Positions 23,201 to 37,665 of a stretch of 64,000 bases of DNA are shown here, in pieces. A model generated the notes under the pieces. That model saw only the letters and a program-made list of their open reading frames with translations, did no database searches and was not told where the DNA came from. Each line of letters begins with the position of its first letter. The first letter of the stretch is position 1. The stretch comes from Haliclystus octoradiatus (lineage: Eukaryota > Cnidaria > Staurozoa > Stauromedusae > Haliclystidae): assembly GCA_916610825.1 (NCBI GenBank), contig OU744451.1:6865345-6929344 (forward strand), in the 5' to 3' direction. The position numbers and the translations under genes are program-made.

Positions 23201-23332
23201 TGTGTCTCATGTTCTCCTCCAGAGTTCATACTCCGTATTATACAGCGATAGAAAGCTTAGTCAATTGTTTAATTATAAGTGATCTGAAAGTTTTATCATA
23301 GAAGGTCCATTATGGACTACACTCATTGCTAG
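20280..23332. mobile_element. 3053-bp tandem unit A (Helitron-like 3' end)
   Basis: The first of two head-to-tail copies of a 3053-bp non-coding unit. It begins TATACATAATACTGTC and ends GTCCATTATGGAC, 11 bases, CTAG (23329-23332). A short hairpin about 11 nt before a terminal CTAG is the Helitron 3' signature. The 5' end is not the classic TC, so a Helentron-like or unrelated origin is possible. No open frame beyond short noise. It contains a tRNA-like segment at 22573-22644. Confidence 0.65.
22573..22644 (+). repeat. tRNA-like (SINE-like) segment in unit A; repeated at 25626-25697
   Basis: It contains a Pol III A-box match, TGGCTCATTGG, and a B-box-like AGTTCAAATCT about 37 bp further on, the spacing of a tRNA gene. 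The acceptor and T stems do not pair, so it is not a working tRNA. It is best read as a tRNA-derived relic carried in the 3-kb unit. Confidence 0.4.
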
Positions 23333-26300
23333 TATACATAATACTGTCTGTTTATATATCACAATATTTCTATATTTCTATATTTCGATATTTCTGTGTC
23401 TGTCCGCGACTTATGTACGTCTTACTGGCGATATAATACGGATAATCCGTTGTCGGGAAATTATGCAAACATTTGTGTCGAGATAACCGTGTACAGTAAC
23501 AAATTTGTTGTATGAAAAGTATGGGTCTATGGCGTTGTTTTAAAATAATATACTTCATCTGATATTTTATTTGATATCATTGCATTAAAAAATTCAGAGA
23601 TTTTGAAAAATTTCATAGGTCGATAATCTAGCGGGCAGCCAAATCGACTTCAAATTGAAATCTCCAGAACAAAAATATTTTGCTTTAAATTTAAAAGCTG
23701 CGTGTAAATTGTTTGAACAAGTGAAACTTGAAACTGAATCAGTTTTATGATAATTAAAGCAATACGAAATACTGAATTACATTGAATTACCAGTATAACT
23801 AGGCCAGACAAAATATGTTTTGAAATCAAAGAAACGTAGACATATTTCATGTAGTGTTGATATCAGCAATACATATAGCGCGGCACAAACGCTATGAAAT
23901 TAAAGAGACTTGAGGTCTTAATTTAATTTATTAATGAAACAAAATGCCGTTCATTACTTTTCTCAAAATCGAGATATAAAACATTTCACTTTTAAAAAGG
24001 CTATTTTGATACATAATTTGTGAGAACACTGAGCAAACAATCTGTTTTGAAATGAATAATCTATCGCGGGGCTTAAAAACAAATTAATTTGCAAGAATTT
24101 TCAAATTGGCGTTGGCGTTCGACTATTTCGAAAAATATTCAAAGTTCGAAGAGATTATCTGTCTACAGTCTAAAATCATAGAGTTTAGAATTAATCAAGG
24201 CATTGCACAAAAGTATTTTTATAATTTATTATTTAATATAAAAAAACGAATCATTTGGTTTTAAGCAGCAAGGCTTTTATTTTCAGATTTTGCTTCCATA
24301 ATTAACGAAGGAATTATACTGGCATCGATTAATATTAAAATTTCATTTTGTTGACTTGCTATACGAATAAGACACAGTATGTTACTACAGTTTCGAGAAT
24401 AAAAATAGCGATGTCTTGTTATTATCTTTGATCAACATTTAATAAAGTTAATTTCAGGTATATCAAATTTAACAAAGTTAAATTGAATTGAGCGTATGAT
24501 TTGTGATAAATAATAATAATTATAATATTTTCAGCGTTCAAAAATTTTGCTTTGAATTTAAAAGCACAAAAACATAATTCAAAAACATTTTTAAATAGTT
24601 AATACAGTTTGGATGAGTGTAACAAACCTTGTGTTACAAAAATAAAAAGTGAAAAGGTTGCACGAAATAATCGATCATAGCAAACAATATTTATTAAAAT
24701 AAAACTTACCATTTTCCAAATGAGATCCAAATAAAAACTATACGAGCGGCATAATCTCCGAACAACATTTAAATACATAATAGCGGGTTCTCTGAGTTAA
24801 TACACCAATCAATAGTAAGTTAACAACCATATTTTATCGAAGGAGAATGTACGCCCGATAAGAATAAAATAAAGATTGTCTTTTATTCGAAATAATTCTG
24901 ACAAAAATGATCATTTCATATCGTAATCAAATGCATGGTAAAGTAGATTCATTTTCTACATAGTAAATTATCCTTTTCGTCAGACATCATAACATGAGCA
25001 TTTAAATATTACCATCGGCTATGGTATTTTATATCTTTGAAGCTGCACTAAACATTTCCACTCTATAAACCATCGCGTCCGTTTCAATAAATTCTGAATA
25101 AATATGCATATCACGAATCTGGCAAAATGAGTTGTTTTCGTTTTTCTATCAAAATAATTAATTTATTCATAATCGTCTTTCCTTTCATTCGACATCTGTA
25201 ATGTATTATAAATAGCGCGTAGAAATATTGACAACAAGATGTAACATAATATCAATATCGAATTAGTATAGCGATTTATTATAGAATTTTATTTCCTTTT
25301 AAAAGAATGTTGATGCTATTAGTCTGGAAAATTTGATAACAAGAAGCACTATGAGTTCAACATTTCACATCTTTTGTTTACTTTTAAAATTTTATTTTCA
25401 ACGAACTCTTAGTATTTTGATAGACTGCCATGAAAATCACAGGCCTACTTGCTGAGATTGCAAAGATCAAAAATATATAGGCTCATATACTATCATATCA
25501 TAATATTATCAGATTATATATATAGTTTGAAATCAATACACGCGCTGTCGCCTTGTTCAGTAATACGTTGTCGAAGCAATAGGTTTGTTGATTAGTACAG
25601 TCAAGGCGCGTACAACAGTATGTAAGGGGTTGGCTCATTGGTTAATGCTCTGGTATTACAAAATCAGGGTCGTAAGTTCAAATCTGCCATTCGGCAGTTT
25701 TTATCAACGATTTTTCTGATTTTTTTTTTAATATGAAGCAGTAAATCATTGTTAATTAACAAAAGATATCGCTTGATCATGTTAATAACAGAAATTAGTG
25801 GACCATGTGTTTTGTCGAAGCTAAATTAATTTAATGCTGAATATATTGCATGCAATGCCACGAGTTTGACCGGCCACACCTTGACGGCGTTATTTTGTGA
25901 ACACCACATTAGTGTTGTATATATTGCAATAAAGATTTATGAATTCGAACCGAACGCGATCCGATCGTGTCGGGTCAGATTCGGGTTAATATTTTAGGTC
26001 TTCGGATCTGATCGGATTTGAAGTGATTTTTTATGGATAGTTTCAGATTTCGAAATTTGACTGAGTATTTGTAATTTATAATAATTAATGTGTTCTGGCT
26101 TCCTTTCAACACATAAAATAAAGTTTTTCTATGTAGACAAAGCTACGTTAAATTATACATTTCAATCGACTCAATTGATGTGAAATAAATTAAATTTTTA
26201 TTAAAGGAATGATTAAGATGTATTGATTAATGCTACATCGTTTCAATGCGTATTGTGTCTCATGTTCTCCTCCAGAGTTCATACTCCGTATTATACAGCG

Positions 26301-26385
26301 ATAGAAAGCTTAGTCAATTGTTTAATTATAAGTGATCTGAAAGTTTTATCATAGAAGGTCCATTATGGACTACACTCATTGCTAG
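23333..26385. mobile_element. 3053-bp tandem unit B
   Basis: Nearly identical to unit A; I noticed only a handful of substitutions (for example at 24760, 25771, 25811, 25837 and 25879). It ends with the same hairpin and CTAG (26382-26385), followed by T. The junction A-B is exactly CTAG|TATACATA. Head-to-tail dimers without spacer are expected from rolling-circle transposition, but recent unequal duplication or an assembly duplication would look the same. Confidence 0.7.
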
Positions 26386-27868
26386 TCACTTAATATATAA
26401 TTTCAGTAGTTAAATGTAATAAAAATGTTTATGCCTGTTTTATGAATTTCTTAGAATTAATTATTCAATATTGTTTCCATTGCATAAATAACAGTATTTC
26501 CGTCCTATGTCATTTTATAAGAATTACATCAGTAATAGTTATATATAAATATTAGTATATTAGATTGCAGATTAGAAATAGATCATCTATGCGCTAATCA
26601 GTGATTGCGCTAAATTTATTTCAGACACGTAACCTTAATTCAGATGTTAACATACTACATAAACAATAATTTTCGCATAACGAGCATTTTTATTGTAAAC
26701 TTTTAGCGTATCACTTTATGCTGAGCATATCATAAGCATAAATTTGCTGAATCATGAAACAAATGTAGATACATAAACGTAACTAACTGTTACCGATATT
26801 GTAACGGACATAATTGTCACGTGACAACGCCCTTTATGTATTTAGAATTAGTAATATTTTGTAAAATTTAATTGTAAAATGCCTCCGCTGTGTTAGGAGT
26901 GTATATGTATTGGTTGGTTTCAGTGATTTAGGATAACTAAACTGAGATAAATATTTGTTACTTGTCAATTATTTTCTATATAAACTGTATTGATTATATG
27001 ATAATTGCTTTATTTTTATTAATTTAATGTTTTAATTTGTTTTAGAAAACCGTTTCATTTGAAAAATATAATATAGAGATTTGAAAATATTACGTGGTTT
27101 TATTGTTTCAACTCTTGGTTAGATCGAGTGAGCAAGCATTTTAATTTTCTGAGTTCTACTGTACAACGAAGAAATTCTAAATCTATAATCAAATCTTCAA
27201 GAGCAATAATACTCAATCAATGGCTAATGTCGATAAACTCAGCAAAACCTTTCCGCCATTTGCCCTGGTGAGAACGGGAGGAAGAGCTGCCAATACTGTG
27301 GGACTCATCATTTCCTTAGCCAGAAATAGGGGGCTTTGCTAGATTGGTGAACACTTTTTGGTGTTCAGTAATAGCTAACAATATTTGTTTCAAACCTTGT
27401 GATTATTTCAAATCACTATGGTGTGGTTTGTGATGTGATATATATGTGTTTGTAAAAGCATAAAGATATATTACAAGCTGAAAAGATTAATCAAAAAGCT
27501 GAAGCTGAAACAATCGAAAAGGATCTAAATAAGATTAATTCATTAGGACCTAGTTTTGGTTTGTCAATAAAACTAAAGTAAATGTGAAATCACGTGACTA
27601 AAAAGTTTTGAAAAACCAGAATTTCTGAGTGATTTCTCTGTAACTGATATTGTAGATATTGATAGATATTACCTTTAAGGAGCCCCTTTAGAATAAAATC
27701 TTTAGAAAAAATCATACACTTGAAGGCAAACAATTTGAAAACAATGTGAGAACGAGTGAAACATTTATCATCCCATCAAGCTTTTTATTTACTCAAAAAC
27801 TGTTTTGCATCGCCTTATAAGTTGATGCATGTTTTACGATGCTCGTCATGTTTCCAGAGCAATGAAGT
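26386..27868. other. AT-rich intergenic DNA
   Basis: No gene, RNA or clear repeat recognised. It starts with the TCACTTA that mirrors the left flank of the tandem dimer. Confidence 0.5.
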
Positions 27869-28720
27869 GTGCATTTTGGATTCTATTCTGAAGGATATTT
27901 TGCAAGATATTACCAATTAAACATCCATCCAAATGCTTGGGCACAGGCTACATTACCAGTAACTTTTGGTGGTCTAGGTTTAGCACTGCCAGCCTTTCTT
28001 TCATCTGTGAGAAGCACTGCAGACATGATACAACCGATACTTCCTGCATCCTTTACTGGATGTACCGTACCAGGTATGCTGAGGCTATCAAACAATGGAC
28101 AAATATCGCAGAAGAACAAGACACACCAACATCAGGCAAGCAGAAAGAATGGGACATCCCTTTTGTGAAAAAGAAAACCATCTATACTCGAACAAAACTC
28201 AGATACGATAAATATCGATCTCGATTACTTGCAAACTTCGAAAAAGAACTAGGACCCTGGATTCAAACAATTTCATCTGTTCCACGTGTTCTTGATCTGC
28301 AAGATGATCAACACGTATCGCAATCTGCATGCTCCTTGGTGTAGATATCTGTCAACGACATCCATGTATTCGTAGCATATTAGAACCACCTGTGCTGTCA
28401 AGGAAAGAGGGTAGTAGACCCAACGGTTTGTCCCAGATCCCATAGAAAAGGGCAAATATCATTTATGAAATTTTACTTGCACAGACACGTTCGCTCCAAC
28501 GTTAATTCAGCAATCTTCAACTTTAGCTGGTTCAGCAGCTCTGAAGGCAGAAACTAGAAAATTAAAAATGACCAAAATCTTGCAGACAAACACATTATTC
28601 AAACTTTAGTTCATCGACAGGCGAGCATCCAGGAATTATTTTATGGGGATCAAAATTAATTAAGTCATTTGCCAAGCCTATTTTTAACCATGCTTATTTT
28701 GTACACCAAAGAAAGATTGA
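27869..28720 (+). pseudogene. LINE-type retrotransposon ORF2 tail (degenerate)
   Basis: Motifs from the region after the reverse transcriptase of metazoan non-LTR elements appear in order but in different frames. They are ATLPVTFGGLGL (about 27950), QKEWDIPFV (28140), RLLANFEKELGPW (28225), ICMLLGVDICQRHPC (28330), SRPNGLSQIP (28415) and TLAGSAALKAETRK (28525). Frameshifts near 28060 and 28320 and several stops break it. No upstream polymerase core is visible, so this is a 5'-truncated dead copy. The element clade is not assigned. Confidence 0.6.
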
Positions 28721-29169
28721 GCAAGAAGAAACGAGTGAGTAAAAAAATCCACAAGGCTAAATTCATGGTCTATTCCAGGGATGACATTTTTAAGGTAAAT
28801 AGTTGTAGCATTGCGCTCCATTGCCCTATTTTTATGTCAACAATGAGGCCGGCTCGCTGTGCTTTCTAATTGCGGTAATCAAATTTTGATGCCAGTTTAG
28901 ATTTAAAACAATTTGCAAGAGACATAATAAAGATTAGCAGCAAAATGGACCCAAAAAGGACGGACAAGCATAACACTGTAAATCAAAATTAAATTAAATC
29001 AGAAATACAACAGTAATTATTTCAAATATAACATTTCTTATGGCTTTTCTGACTTTGCCCTGTTCTGGTTGCTTTTGTCAGGTTATAATTTATTTATTCT
29101 ATGTTGACCTTGGAAATTGTGACACAATGAGTTCAGGTTGAAATGATATAAACAACGTTATTTATATAA

Positions 29170-29925
29170 TAGACGTACTTACACATTGCCTCCAAGTTCT
29201 CTACAGTTTTTCCATTTTTTAATTTCTGCCGTATAATTTCTGCATGTAAATCTATCGGCCTTCCAATTCATTCTTCCGAAAGTCTTGATAAAATAGGTAA
29301 TCTCCTTCGTCATGACCATTACAATAAACATGGTTTGTAGAGTCGCTTTCCCGGGAGGGGTTAACTCCAGCTCTTCAGGCACGGGGGGGGGGGTGCCACT
29401 TTGGAAAGTACACAAAACAAAAAGTTCCAGAAATTCTATTGATGCTACCCAAAAAGTTCCAGCAGGTTGATTGATTTTAAGTAAATACAGAACAACGATG
29501 CAAAACTTTTTTAAAACTTCTTGAAAAACTAAAAAATAGGATACCCAAAAGCTCCAAATTTGAAATCTCATACCCAAAAAGTTTTTTTTCAACTTGAATA
29601 TGGACCCAAAAAGTGGCACATCCCCGTATAGCCGTCATAGTAGAGTTACCCCCCCCCCGGGTCACTTTAATTTGTTCCGATGCTTCTTCGCTGATAGTCA
29701 CACGAGGCAAAAATAAAAATGCAAATTATTCTTCCAAAAATATCTCGCTGTTGAGTAACGGAAATCAATTTGCAATAAGTCGAGGAATGCTTTCATAAAA
29801 TAAGTAATCTCTTTCTTCATGACCAATGCAATAAACATGGTTTGTAGTAGAGTTAGATTCTCATTTTGAATTTGTTCTGATGCTTCAGCGCTGATATTCA
29901 CACTAGAACAAGACCGTTGATTAAA
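29170..29925. repeat. Pair of diverged direct repeats, left one split by a MITE
   Basis: The segment 29295-29345 plus 29662-29705 aligns with 29795-29915: shared CATGACCA, AATAAACATGGTTTGTAG and GATGCTTC..CGCTGATA. On the minus strand both translate to a similar peptide (EASEQI, TMFI-x-x-VM-x-KEITYF), so they may be decayed tandem exons of an unrecognised gene or copies of a dispersed repeat. Confidence 0.5.
29350..29661. mobile_element. MITE with CCCGGG-type TIRs
   Basis: The ends CCCGGGAGGGGTTAACTC and (inverted) CCCGGGGGGGGGGTAACTC continue into a second shared patch ending GTGCCACTTT, about 60 bp of imperfect TIR. The flanks GTCGCTTT and GTCACTTT look like an 8-bp target duplication with one change. 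The neighbouring direct repeat at 29838-29880 lacks it and acts as an empty site. It belongs to the same terminal-repeat style as 10964-16073 and 49040-49312. Confidence 0.6.
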
Positions 29926-30770
29926 ACTGCAGAAATATCTAGAAGCGCCATGTGAAATGACTTTGAATTTATCCAATCAGATACTAAGATTGAGCACAAC
30001 GCGAGCAATTTCTGCGAACAGTTTTGCGAACATATTTTGAAATTACGACCCTGAAACACAGGCAGAATTTTTCTCAAATTGTGTAGGTCAAAACCACCAC
30101 ATGGGTAGGTCAATTGTTATTTTTTTCAACCAATTCGCCAATCAGTGCCTCAAACGAACAAAAGAAGTGGGATGGGCGGTCAAAATAGATCCCAGATGAG
30201 TAGGTCAGTCCTGTTTACTCTTTGGGAACAAGCTCGGCGACGGTAGGTCGATTGTTAAAAAAATTTGAGACAGAAACAATAGATATTCGAAAACCGCAAA
30301 ACTGTAGTCGTGACGCTGGGTCGTGGCTAGATCAGGGGTAACTCAAGGACATCGTGACGTCAACAGACAATTATACTATCATTCAGGATTTTTCAGTCTT
30401 GTACGATAAAGCTAAAGTCTCGGGCATCGTTTCGTAATTTTTAAATATGGCGGAAAGTCTTGCAATTTTGGATTGCTGTTGCAACGACTAGAAATTAATA
30501 TTTATCAAAGACTAGTTAGACAAGCCTATTGTTACGTTAAACCAAATCATCGATCTATTACGTAAAAATGGAAAGAAGTTGAAAACGATAAGACTAAGAT
30601 ACATTATATTGTCAGTTCAGTTATGGAATCCATCTAATTTTATACACTCTGCTCTGAGTCTGACCTGACAGTCTGCCTCTACTGCTCAATATGACATGGT
30701 GAAGGTGGGTAAGGTAAGGTTATAAAACAAATCATTCAATGAGGAACTATATATATATTGATTTATAATA

Positions 30771-30858
30771 AAATATAAGAAAAGGAGTCAAAGACTAGGC
30801 TACACATTCATAATTGTGAATTATGAATGTGTAGTCTTTGACTCCTTTTATTATATTT
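30771..30858. repeat. Long near-perfect hairpin inside the MULE
   Basis: The arms AAAAGGAGTCAAAGAC + TACACATTCATAATT pair perfectly with the facing strand across a 3-nt loop (GTG). A 5-nt bulge (TAGGC) sits in the left arm, and a further 8-9 bp of pairing lies outside (AAATATAA/TTATATTT). About 40 bp of stem in total. It could be a tiny foldback element or, if transcribed, a pre-miRNA-like hairpin. Confidence 0.85.
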
Positions 30859-33565
30859 AGCTCTGTCAAATGATATCGAGCACTATTTTTTGCTATTAGA
30901 TAATATCTAATATACATTGATTTATGAATATTATACAGGAGGTAATGTTCCAAACTGTATTTTGGTAAAATAATTTTACAAAATTTTTACAGAAGTTAAA
31001 CGAACGAAGCTATTCGAAGATCAGCTTGTGAGCTTGTTCAGCATCATTTCTAGCTTCTTTACAATCTTTGCACAGCCAATATGCTGTCGGTGTGTCATAG
31101 TCATGGCATGAAGGGTGAAAGTATACTTTGAAAATCTTGCATTCCTCCAGTTTTCCCTCGCCATGCAATAAAAAAAACGGAGTGCTAGAGATAATGTTCC
31201 GTGCATCTCTTGTGCATGTGTAATGCGTTGTTTTCGTTTCTCTCACATTTGTTCAAGCAAGATGCAATGGCAAAGGACGGTCCTGTTCCTCTATCACGTT
31301 AATAACAATTCTGTTCATCAATTTAATGAAAGAATATAAAGTAATTTAACGTTAAAGTGCTGGAGGTTGAAAACACTTTATATGAGGGATTCACGGCGCT
31401 AGATGCAACACCAAACCCGCAAACCGTTCTTCCAAACTTATAGGAAAAGTGAACGAACTTGGCTTCGGTTTTGAGTTTCAGAGTTTTGACTTTTGGTATA
31501 CGACAAAATCAGAATTGGTAGCCCGCATATAGCATCAGTTACAGGAAAAGGAAAAATAAGTAGGTAGGCCTAATAAGTAGGCCTAATTATCCCATATTAT
31601 TAGCCTACAAATTAAGAAAGTAAATTGCTTTGAAATATTGTTAGGCTACATAAATATTCTCTGAAATCTTTCAAGAGCGCCAAATAAATGTCACAACACT
31701 CAAACATTGGAAACGCTGTGTCGCATCGCTGAAAAGCTTCGATAAATCAAACACACAATAAAATGATTGATGCATACATATGTTGAATATCAATTTTGTT
31801 TTATATTTATTTCAAACAGTCGATCCAATCTACGGTGTAGGTGCTATTAATTTTTTACAAACTATTTAAGATTTAATTTGGATTGATCGACACCACCATG
31901 TTTACTATCTACATACGCATGCGCAAAGGACTACATTATCTTTGAGGACAGCTTTCCGGCAGCCAGAACAATATCCACTGCGTTTACAGAAAGCATATTA
32001 CAAAAAATATATGATTCCTTTTATTTAGAATGCTCGTACAATTTGTTCATACATCAGATCTCTTGAATATAATCTGTTCAGACTGATGTCAGAAGCATTA
32101 CCAACAAAGAATTCCTCTGCATGATGAGTAAGTTTAGTTGAATTACTTCAATGCAAATTAACCCACTGGTTAGGCTACTCACTAAGTTTGCTTGTGACAT
32201 CACTAATAATAACACTCACATTGGCACGTAATTGGCTCTTGCGGATTGTGGATTGTGTTTACCAATGATAGTCAATATTCAGGCTAAATGGGCTGATATT
32301 TGCATAGGCCCCTACTGTGTTCATACTTCAGTCAAACCTTTCTATAACGGCCATTTGGTCTTGCATGCCTTATACGAAATGTGTACTTTGCATGTCAACA
32401 GGTGAAACGACACTTCTTATACACGTAGGTTTGACTTTACTTTACTTTGAATTGCGCAGTTCTAAACATTATTCCATTAAAACACTGAAAAAAGAAAAAA
32501 GCATCAATTGAATTACAATTATACACACCATAGCGTTTGGCTTTGTTTTTCTTTCTTGCTTTCAGTTGACGATGTATAGGTGCATTTCTTGATTTCGATT
32601 TCTTTGCTTGCTTAGCTTTCTTAGGTGAGCCATCTTTGTCTTTTAATGGCAATTTGTTGTCTGTTGGTTGTTGGGATCTGAATAATTGAAAACAATGCTC
32701 AAGTTAATCACATGGAATGAACGTTCTTTTTTGTCGATAACATCTCAAATATATTTACTAACCTTGCATACTTCAGGACTTCATTGAGCATGATGTGCAG
32801 CCTACCAAAACACTGTGGATCTGTAATCACATATAATGTATCCATCACAGATTTAACTGTTGAAACACATTTATTACGATTAGAAAGCTAAAGTGGTTGT
32901 GTAGATGGTTTTTGTTCATAGATGATGCCCTCCAAATCCAAGATTAGACCGTTGTTGTCTATATCATCAGATAAATCAATTGACAGATCAGTGGATGAAT
33001 CAGACATACTTAGCACATAGTTTGCTAACTGCCATTGCTCAGCAGATGCACAAGGGGATTGCACAGATGTGGACAGCTGAATAACGGAAGAAGAAAGAGA
33101 ATTACTTTCCAAGACTTTTCTCTCTTCAGCATTGAATACTAATTCATCAAGCCTGAAATATGGATAATTCAAAAACTTTTCCCCCAAAGAGTCCCATTTT
33201 TTCTGATGAGAACTCGCAACAGCACATAAATGCTTGCACAGGCTTCTATTTCTTGAGAAGTCCACACATTGACATGTTAGGAGTTAATTGTCATCTCCTA
33301 GCCAGACATGATATTGCTTCCTTGAATCTTCTTCACTTTGGATTGTAAAATGTCGATCACCAATACGCATTATATTTTTTAAATCCAGAGTTTGTGCCCC
33401 TTCAAGTCTGATGGTAATGTGCTGCACAAGATTTTGTGGCCGATTGTGAAAAAATGTGAGTATGATTGAAGGGTACTGTCGGTACAATGATGTTGCCTGC
33501 ATGTTTAATGTCTTGTACCTATGTTGCAATGAATACATAATTTGTTAAACAAGTATTAACAATAA

Positions 33566-33667
33566 CCTGCGAAAAACAGTTCAGGAGTTCATGAACATTA
33601 GATTGCCTCAAATTTTCATGAACTGTTCATGAACTGTCTGTGAATTCCTGAACTGTTTTTCACAGGG
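33566..33667. mobile_element. Tiny foldback element (about 102 bp)
   Basis: The ends CCTGCGAAAAACAGTTCAGGA and (inverted) CCTGTGAAAAACAGTTCAGGA enclose further palindromic TTCATGAAC motifs, so nearly the whole element folds back. It sits in an intron of the MULE transposase pseudogene. No clear target duplication. Confidence 0.7.
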
Positions 33668-36489
33668 GCTATAACAGAAATATTATATTATAATACAAAA
33701 TCACCCGAAACAACCTAAACTAAGATTGTATTTAGCAGAACATGCTTTTGTAACTGTTTGGTAGGAAAACGGTGACAATTGCTTCCATCAGCTCTTTCAA
33801 GGTCCCATTCTTCTTGTTCTCTAGCGCTTTTGATTTCAATAAACCGTTTTGCCTTTCAATACCGTTATTGGTATACACTGATAAAGCAAGCGATTTCTGC
33901 CGTTGGAACGTCACCCATTTCTAAAGCAGAGAAATGAAATAGCTCAGGCATAATTTATAGCCTATTGAATGTTATTATGTTAACTTATTCAATCAACTTA
34001 ATCATCTCTGTTGCTAGCGTGCAATATACATTTGAAAATAAATTGAAATTACCTCTCCTAATATGTTTAGTTTAACTATAGCCTACAATGAAATATATGT
34101 TTACAGTTCAACCTGTGGTTTTACCGGTTTTGCAGAGGATAAGTGCAAATTCTTAGAAATAATTTATTTCAAAATCATCTTAACATGTTCCCAGTAGTTT
34201 GTAAAGTAATTTGCAGCTTCTCTGACTGCTTCCATATGGCACTTTCTTTAAATATTTCTAAATTGTGTGTATATTGCTCTTCATCTAAACTATCAGCAAT
34301 ACTATTAAGATAGGTTTGTATTGTATCAGAATCAGCAACTACTCTATGTTCATGCTTGGATAACCATTCACTCCAGGCCTTTTTACGGTGGAAATCACAC
34401 AGGTGAATGTATAAGCCTTGAGATTAATAACGCAAACCAATATTAATGTCACACATAAATATGTAGGCCTACTGATGATATCAGAATAGTTAGTGTACAG
34501 TTATTAAAATACTTACCAGGAAAACAACACTCGAGTGCATTCATTTCAGCCAATGAAAAATCAACAATAAAATTTGTTGGTTTCCAATTTGGAATTTTCT
34601 TGCTGGTAAGCTTCAAACCTTCTGCAATTGATTCTTCATCTTCGTTCTCCAGAATTAAAACTGCAACTACCGGTACTACATAGCAGACATTTGTTTTTAC
34701 GCAAACAAAAAAAGAAGGACTTCATACTTGTAAAATAAACGAGAAATTGATTTCATTGAGTGGTGTTCCAAGGAATGCACTCTAATCATATTATGTGAAA
34801 ATTGGATATTCATTATTGCAAGAATATTGGGCAGAGAGCATCAACTTCTATTTCTTAAATTTACGCATCTCAATTGCTTGTGTTTTGTTAGGAAATTTTG
34901 TTTAAAGATATCTTTAGATAGCTTGATATGCATGCATTTTCACAATTTGCAATTTTAAGCAAACCAAAACTTTATCAATATACATACCGGTATCAAAATT
35001 TGTTTGCTTTTTACTATCATGCCATCAAGCTTATAAAAGTTGAATAGCACATTTTCACAAATATTTTACAAAAACTTGACGATTTCATTCAATTTTCATA
35101 GAAGCATGTAAAGCATGTAACTTCTAATAAATGCCTGGTTAATTCACATTTAGTTATGTTACATCTCTGATGCTATTTTCACATTACCTGCAAACCCTGT
35201 ATGTTGCATCAAGAAGACATAAATCTTGGCCATAACGAAGCATCAAACGACGCATTCATTTTGATTTGGTATAGCAGTAAAAATCTCTCTTCAAACATGA
35301 ACTTTGTTAACCATCAGCTCATTAACCTTGTAAATATCAGTTTATGATCATTGTAGACAGAATATGGCATCAACTTAACCGCTAATGAAATTTTGTTTGA
35401 AAGTGTATCAATTTTGATTGGCAAGTTTTATTAAATTTTGCTTGACAGTTAATAGAAATAGGCCATTTAAGACTTATTGACTTCATGAACAAAATTTTGC
35501 TAGGAAAAAATAGCTTATTGGCTATATTGCTTTTTGTACCCGACACTGTGCAATCACATTTTCTTCTCTGTCCCACTCGTTGCATAGCTTTACCACATTT
35601 TCTTGATCATCATGAGAATCCAATCCATCACAGCGCAATCTGTTCGAGATATTTTGAATATCTTTGGGCCTGGGATAGTAGCGTCGACGCATCTCAGAAG
35701 GTTGGTCCTGCCCGTGGAAGAGCACATTATTTACACATTCTTTTAAACTTTTTTCAATTTGACTAAGTGGGCGGATATTGCTTTTATAAAGCTGCTCTAT
35801 CTTTTCCACATTTTCAGGACAGATTGCCTCTCGTAGTTCAGTAACCTGCAATATTTATTGAATTTAGAACTTAAACAGATATATATATATATATGTGTAC
35901 ACTGCATGAAAATAATTTTGGTTTATGTAGCATACCATACCTCTCCAGTTGTTAAATGGTATTTGTGAGTAGAAGAACCTGGATATAAAATATAATAACG
36001 ATCATCTACTGCCACTTCTTGGTTATTATTAATATTTTCTTTTAACTTTTTAGCTGATTCCTTCATTCTCCTTTCACTGCAATTGCCATCTGCGTTTATT
36101 TTAACCTTGAAGAAAAGAAGAAATCTCAATAAGAAATTGCTACCTTGTACTCTGGAAATGCAACAATCCTTGACATGAATATTTTACTGGAGCATCCAAG
36201 TTTATGGTTGATTGAGCAAACCCTCTTCTCTTGATAAAGCCATGATCTCCATCCTACATATGATAAATGTTTCAAGTTAATATAAGTTAATCAGTAATTC
36301 ATCATCATCATTATTATTATTTGGCAGACAAAGCAATTTGTGACAACATAATTTATTATTTTATTAAGATCAACGTTTCAATTACCATAATGATCATTTT
36401 CAAGATAACTAAACATATTTTCATAAGTACTTATATTTATAACAATATAAAAACAATATTTTAATAACTTTTCAACTCCTTTTGTGTGT

Positions 36490-36691
36490 TTAGTGTTGTT
36501 TCAATTTTCTTATAAATAGCATCTCATGCATAGAGCAATCTGCTTTGTTTTTACAGTGCTGTAAAACACTGAACCCTTTAGAGCAGTCGCAAGATTTGAG
36601 GTTGTGTTGTTTAAGAAGGTGCTGTCCAATTGCCTGTGTTTGATGTTCAAGAATGCATTTTTGAAGGGACAGCAAGTAAACCGAGATAGTC

Positions 36692-36700
<9 letters not shown>
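36490..36700 (-). pseudogene. Penelope-like element GIY-YIG C-terminal fragment
   Basis: The minus-strand peptide contains HLLKQHNLK, FSVLQHCKNKADC and HEMLFIRKLK. This matches the pattern F-x-VL-x-x-C-x-x-K-x-DC-x-x-x-EMLFI(R/K) that I recall from the end of Penelope-like GIY-YIG endonuclease domains. It stops where that family would continue (TAA after KLKQH). Its upstream side runs straight into the ATT microsatellite, so the rest is missing. Confidence 0.5.

Positions 36701-37665
<965 letters not shown>

Noticed and set aside
33284-33286. Programmed readthrough or selenocysteine before the SWIM finger
   Set aside because: The codon is TAA, not TGA, and other exons of the gene are frameshifted, so decay is simpler.
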